Assembly (NCBI GenBank): GCA_003151665.1
Contig: PLYD01000230.1
Coordinates: forward strand, 1 to 7,470
Source of the DNA: Candidatus Dormiibacterota bacterium
Lineage (GTDB): Bacteria; Chloroflexota; Dormibacteria; Dormibacterales; Dormibacteraceae
Direction: 5' to 3'
Length of the DNA stretch: 7,470 nt
The notes under the pieces are model-generated. The model was not told the DNA's origin. It searched no databases and was given only the letters and a program-made list of their open reading frames with translations. Shown here piece by piece: positions 5,641 to 7,470 of this stretch (the first letter of the stretch is position 1; each line of letters opens with the position of its first letter). The position numbers and the translations under genes were made by a program.

Positions 5641-5782
5641 CCGGCCATGACTTTGTTTTTCGGCGCTCCCAATCGTGGCGTGGAGGAACTAATTCGTCGA
5701 TAAATGCAATCCCGGGAAGGAGAGCAACCGCGTCGGCGAAGCCGACCCGGCGACGAGAGGGAACAGTCTGGTTCTCTGTCAT
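5612..5782 (-). CDS. Possible small protein downstream of the hydrolase (doubtful)
   Basis: A 56-residue frame whose ATG lies 2 nt after the hydrolase stop (TAG-AT-ATG), so it could be translated by coupling. It reads MTENQTVPSRRRVGFADAVA at the N-terminus and becomes Arg/Pro-rich at its end, where it runs through repeat copy 2. No Shine-Dalgarno or family match is recognised, and third-codon positions are less GC-rich than in neighbouring genes. A perfect hairpin GTCGGC-GAA-GCCGAC (5732-5746) lies inside it. The stretch may equally be a non-coding spacer or gene remnant. Confidence 0.15.
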   Translation of the reverse strand: MTENQTVPSRRRVGFADAVALLPGIAFIDELVPPRHDWERRKTKSWPGEPRSTLPR

Positions 5783-5784
5783 AT

Positions 5785-6369
5785 CTATGGCGCTGATGCC
5801 GCCATCAGCTGGCAGCCCGCTGCCTTCATCTCCTCGAACGCGCGCTGGCCCGCTTCCGGGCTCGCGGCGCCGCAAAGGTTGACGAGGACCCGGACCTGGA
5901 ACTCGTGCTTTCGCGCGTCGAGCGCGGTGGCGAGAATCGTGTACTCGGTGATCAGGCCGCAGATGTCGATGTGATCTACGCGCTGCTCCCTGAGGACGTC
6001 AACCAGCAGGTGACCGTGTATATCCTGCGCCTCGAACGCCGAATATGCGGCGGCGTGCCGGCCCTTGTCCACCACGGCCTGGATGATCTTCTCCCTGACC
6101 AGGTTTGAGATCGGGGTGCAGAGAACTGCCCCAGCTGTCCCTTTGACGCCGTGCGGCGGCCAGGTCTTGATGTAGTCAGGCTGGTCCGAGAAGTGGTCGG
6201 GGGGATCCTCATGGAGGTCGCGGGTCGCCACGATGAAGGCGTACTCGCTGCGGAAGTGGCGGATGTGGCGCGCGACGTGGGCCACGACCTGGGTGCCGCC
6301 GGGAACGGGCAAGGCGCCCCCCTCCACGAAGTCGTTCTGGAGATCGACGGCCAACAAGGCATTCCTCAT
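5785..6369 (-). CDS. Nicotinamidase/isochorismatase-like cysteine hydrolase lacking the nucleophilic Cys
   Basis: A 194-residue PncA-like member of the isochorismatase-like hydrolase superfamily. It has AVDLQNDFVEGGALPVPGG with Asp9 of the catalytic triad; the metal site of nicotinamidases, TRDLHEDPPDHFS plus WPPHGVKGTAGA (Asp51, His53, His59, His73); and VVDKG with Lys102, then YSAFE. The usual nucleophile block GxxTDxCV reads GLITEYTILATALDA: Thr144 (codon ACG) stands exactly where Cys is expected, six residues after Gly138. Nicotinamidase activity is therefore doubtful although the rest of the site is present; a Cys137 lies nearby. ATG 6369 is supported by GGGGGAGGAG upstream on the minus strand. 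Divergent from the thiolase with 32 bp between starts. Symbol withheld because the function is uncertain. Confidence 0.85.
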   Translation of the reverse strand: MRNALLAVDLQNDFVEGGALPVPGGTQVVAHVARHIRHFRSEYAFIVATRDLHEDPPDHFSDQPDYIKTWPPHGVKGTAGAVLCTPISNLVREKIIQAVVDKGRHAAAYSAFEAQDIHGHLLVDVLREQRVDHIDICGLITEYTILATALDARKHEFQVRVLVNLCGAASPEAGQRAFEEMKAAGCQLMAASAP

Positions 6370-6389
6370 ATTGGCGACTCTCCTCCCCC

Positions 6390-6395
6390 TAGACT
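6390..6395 (+). promoter_or_regulatory. Putative -10 box (TAGACT) for a leaderless thiolase transcript
   Basis: TAGACT fits TAnnnT and ends 6 nt before ATG 6402. The sequence between them (GCCCGT) has no Shine-Dalgarno, and the purine-rich RBS nearby belongs to the opposite-strand hydrolase. This fits a transcript starting at the ATG. With only 32 bp between the divergent starts, any -35 must overlap the leader or start of the hydrolase gene. Confidence 0.4.
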
Positions 6396-6401
6396 GCCCG
6401 T

Positions 6402-7470
6402 ATGCCTTCGGTGATCGTAGCGGGCGCGCGCACTCCTTTCGGCAAATTTGGCGGAGCTTACAGAGATGTGACGGCGGTCACCCTTGGCGGCCACGCCATC
6501 CGGGCGGCCCTGGAGCGCAGCGGAGTGGCTGCCAGCCAGGTCGATTACGTGATCATGGGGCAGGTTCTCCAGGCCGGCGCCGGCCAGATCACCGCCCGCC
6601 AGGCGGCGATCGAGGGGGGCATTCCCCAGGAGGTTCCCGCAATCACCATCAACAAGGTGTGCCTGTCGGGGCTGAACGCCATCGCGCTCGCGGATCAGCT
6701 GATTCGCGCCGGCGAGGTGGAGGTGGTGGTCGCGGGCGGGATGGAGTCGATGTCGGAAGCTCCTTACCTGGTGCCGAAGGCTCGCTTTGGCGCTCGCATG
6801 GGCAACTCTGAGATGGTCGACTCCATGGTCCACGATGGCCTCTGGTCGACCTTTCTGAAAGAGCACATGGGGGCGAGCTCGGACGACGTCAACCGCGAGC
6901 TGGAGATCAGCCGCGAAGAGCAGGACGCCTGGGCCGCGCGCTCGCACCAGCGAGCCCAGCGCGCGTGGGAAAGCGGCACGATGGCGGGCGAGGTGGTCAC
7001 AGTGGCCATTCCGCAAAGGCGAGGAGAGCCGGTAAAGGTGGAGCGTGACGAGGGCGTGCGCCCTGGGACCACCGACGAGTCGCTCGGCAAGCTGTCGCCG
7101 GCCTTCCGGCCAACAGGCACCATCACTGCAGGCAATGCGTCGCAGATATCGGACGGGGCAGCCGCGGTCGTGGTCATGTCAAAGGAACGGGCTCGCGCGC
7201 TCAATCTGAAGCCGCTGGCGGAGATTGTCGCCCACGGGATGAGCGCCGACCGGTACGCCTGGTTGCACACCGTGCCGGCGCTCGCGCTGAACAACGCGCT
7301 GAAGAAGGCCGGGCTGGCTGCTGGCGACCTGGACCTGGTGGAGATCAACGAAGCCTTTGCGGCAGTTGCACTCAATGCGACCCGCATGCTCGAGTTGGAC
7401 GAGGAGCGCGTCAATGTCAACGGCGGGGCGGTTGCGATCGGCCATCCGATCGGGGCGAGCGGCGCCCGGC
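6402..7470 (+). CDS. Acetyl-CoA C-acetyltransferase (thiolase), 3' end beyond window
   Basis: The biosynthetic/degradative thiolase condenses two acetyl-CoA to acetoacetyl-CoA, or the reverse in beta-oxidation; cytoplasmic. The frame is open for 356 codons from ATG 6402 to the window edge, of about 390 expected. It shows VAGARTPFGKFGG at the start, the nucleophile in NKVCLSG (Cys87), AGGMESMSEAPY, the HMG and ISREEQDAWAARSHQRA insert typical of acetyl-CoA acetyltransferases, GNASQISDGAAAVVV, and NEAFAAVAL. The last residues, NVNGGAVAIGHPIGASGAR, carry the catalytic His. The C-terminal loop with the second catalytic Cys (CxGGG) is cut off. No Shine-Dalgarno precedes the ATG. Nothing downstream is visible, so a link to polyhydroxybutyrate, mevalonate or fatty-acid metabolism cannot be decided. 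Confidence 0.95.
   Translation, partial: MPSVIVAGARTPFGKFGGAYRDVTAVTLGGHAIRAALERSGVAASQVDYVIMGQVLQAGAGQITARQAAIEGGIPQEVPAITINKVCLSGLNAIALADQLIRAGEVEVVVAGGMESMSEAPYLVPKARFGARMGNSEMVDSMVHDGLWSTFLKEHMGASSDDVNRELEISREEQDAWAARSHQRAQRAWESGTMAGEVVTVAIPQRRGEPVKVERDEGVRPGTTDESLGKLSPAFRPTGTITAGNASQISDGAAAVVVMSKERARALNLKPLAEIVAHGMSADRYAWLHTVPALALNNALKKAGLAAGDLDLVEINEAFAAVALNATRMLELDEERVNVNGGAVAIGHPIGASGAR

Noticed and set aside
5732..5746. Perfect hairpin GTCGGC-GAA-GCCGAC as a terminator for the hydrolase gene
   Set aside because: No T-tract on either strand. It may be incidental in GC-rich sequence.
6233..6811. 192-residue open frame on the plus strand
   Set aside because: Crosses the hydrolase/thiolase divergent region in a frame different from the thiolase, and its second half is Gly/Arg-rich shadow sequence.
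6366..7016. 216-residue open frame on the minus strand, and a 218-residue one at 6764-7420
   Set aside because: Both are antisense to an unambiguous thiolase; long antisense frames are expected in GC-rich genes.

Overview
The window is GC-rich, strongly GC-biased at third codon positions, and densely packed with genes on both strands. Two adjacent genes encode F420-type oxidoreductases (a PPOX-class split-barrel protein and an LLM-class protein). Together with at least two start codons that look leaderless (a TAnnnT box 6 nt upstream and no Shine-Dalgarno), this points to an actinobacterial or Chloroflexota/Dormibacterota-like lineage, probably an environmental genome. That placement is inference; no marker gene is present.

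Layout: a glycerophosphodiester phosphodiesterase (+, 48-770) converges on, and overlaps by 14 nt, a membrane-anchored DUF4352-like protein (-, 757-1254). A + strand run follows: LysE-type exporter (1363-1998), a broken PaaI-type thioesterase (2019-2326), a truncated PhzF-type protein (2323-2607), and then the main find, a GrdB/PrdB-type reductase gene (2604-3464) with an in-frame TGA at 3108-3110. Read through as selenocysteine, it gives one 286-residue protein with a UxxC motif. A hairpin fitting the bacterial SECIS pattern lies just after the TGA. Taken as a stop, the TGA would split a conserved protein in two. The gene converges on msrB (-, 3503-3895).

Next come the PPOX/LLM F420 pair (+, 3979-4410 and 4410-5270, stop and start sharing one base), a dodecin (+, 5325-5561) with a strong ribosome binding site and a UUCG-loop terminator, a nicotinamidase-like hydrolase (-, 5785-6369) whose expected nucleophilic Cys is Thr, and a divergent acetyl-CoA acetyltransferase (+, 6402 to the window edge).

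The genes do not form one pathway. A loose redox/flavin theme runs through the middle: selenoprotein reductase, methionine sulfoxide reductase, two deazaflavin/flavin enzymes and a dodecin. An imperfect ~32-bp repeat occurs once after the selenoprotein gene and once after the dodecin terminator, and is otherwise unexplained. No tRNA, rRNA, CRISPR array or intact mobile element was seen.
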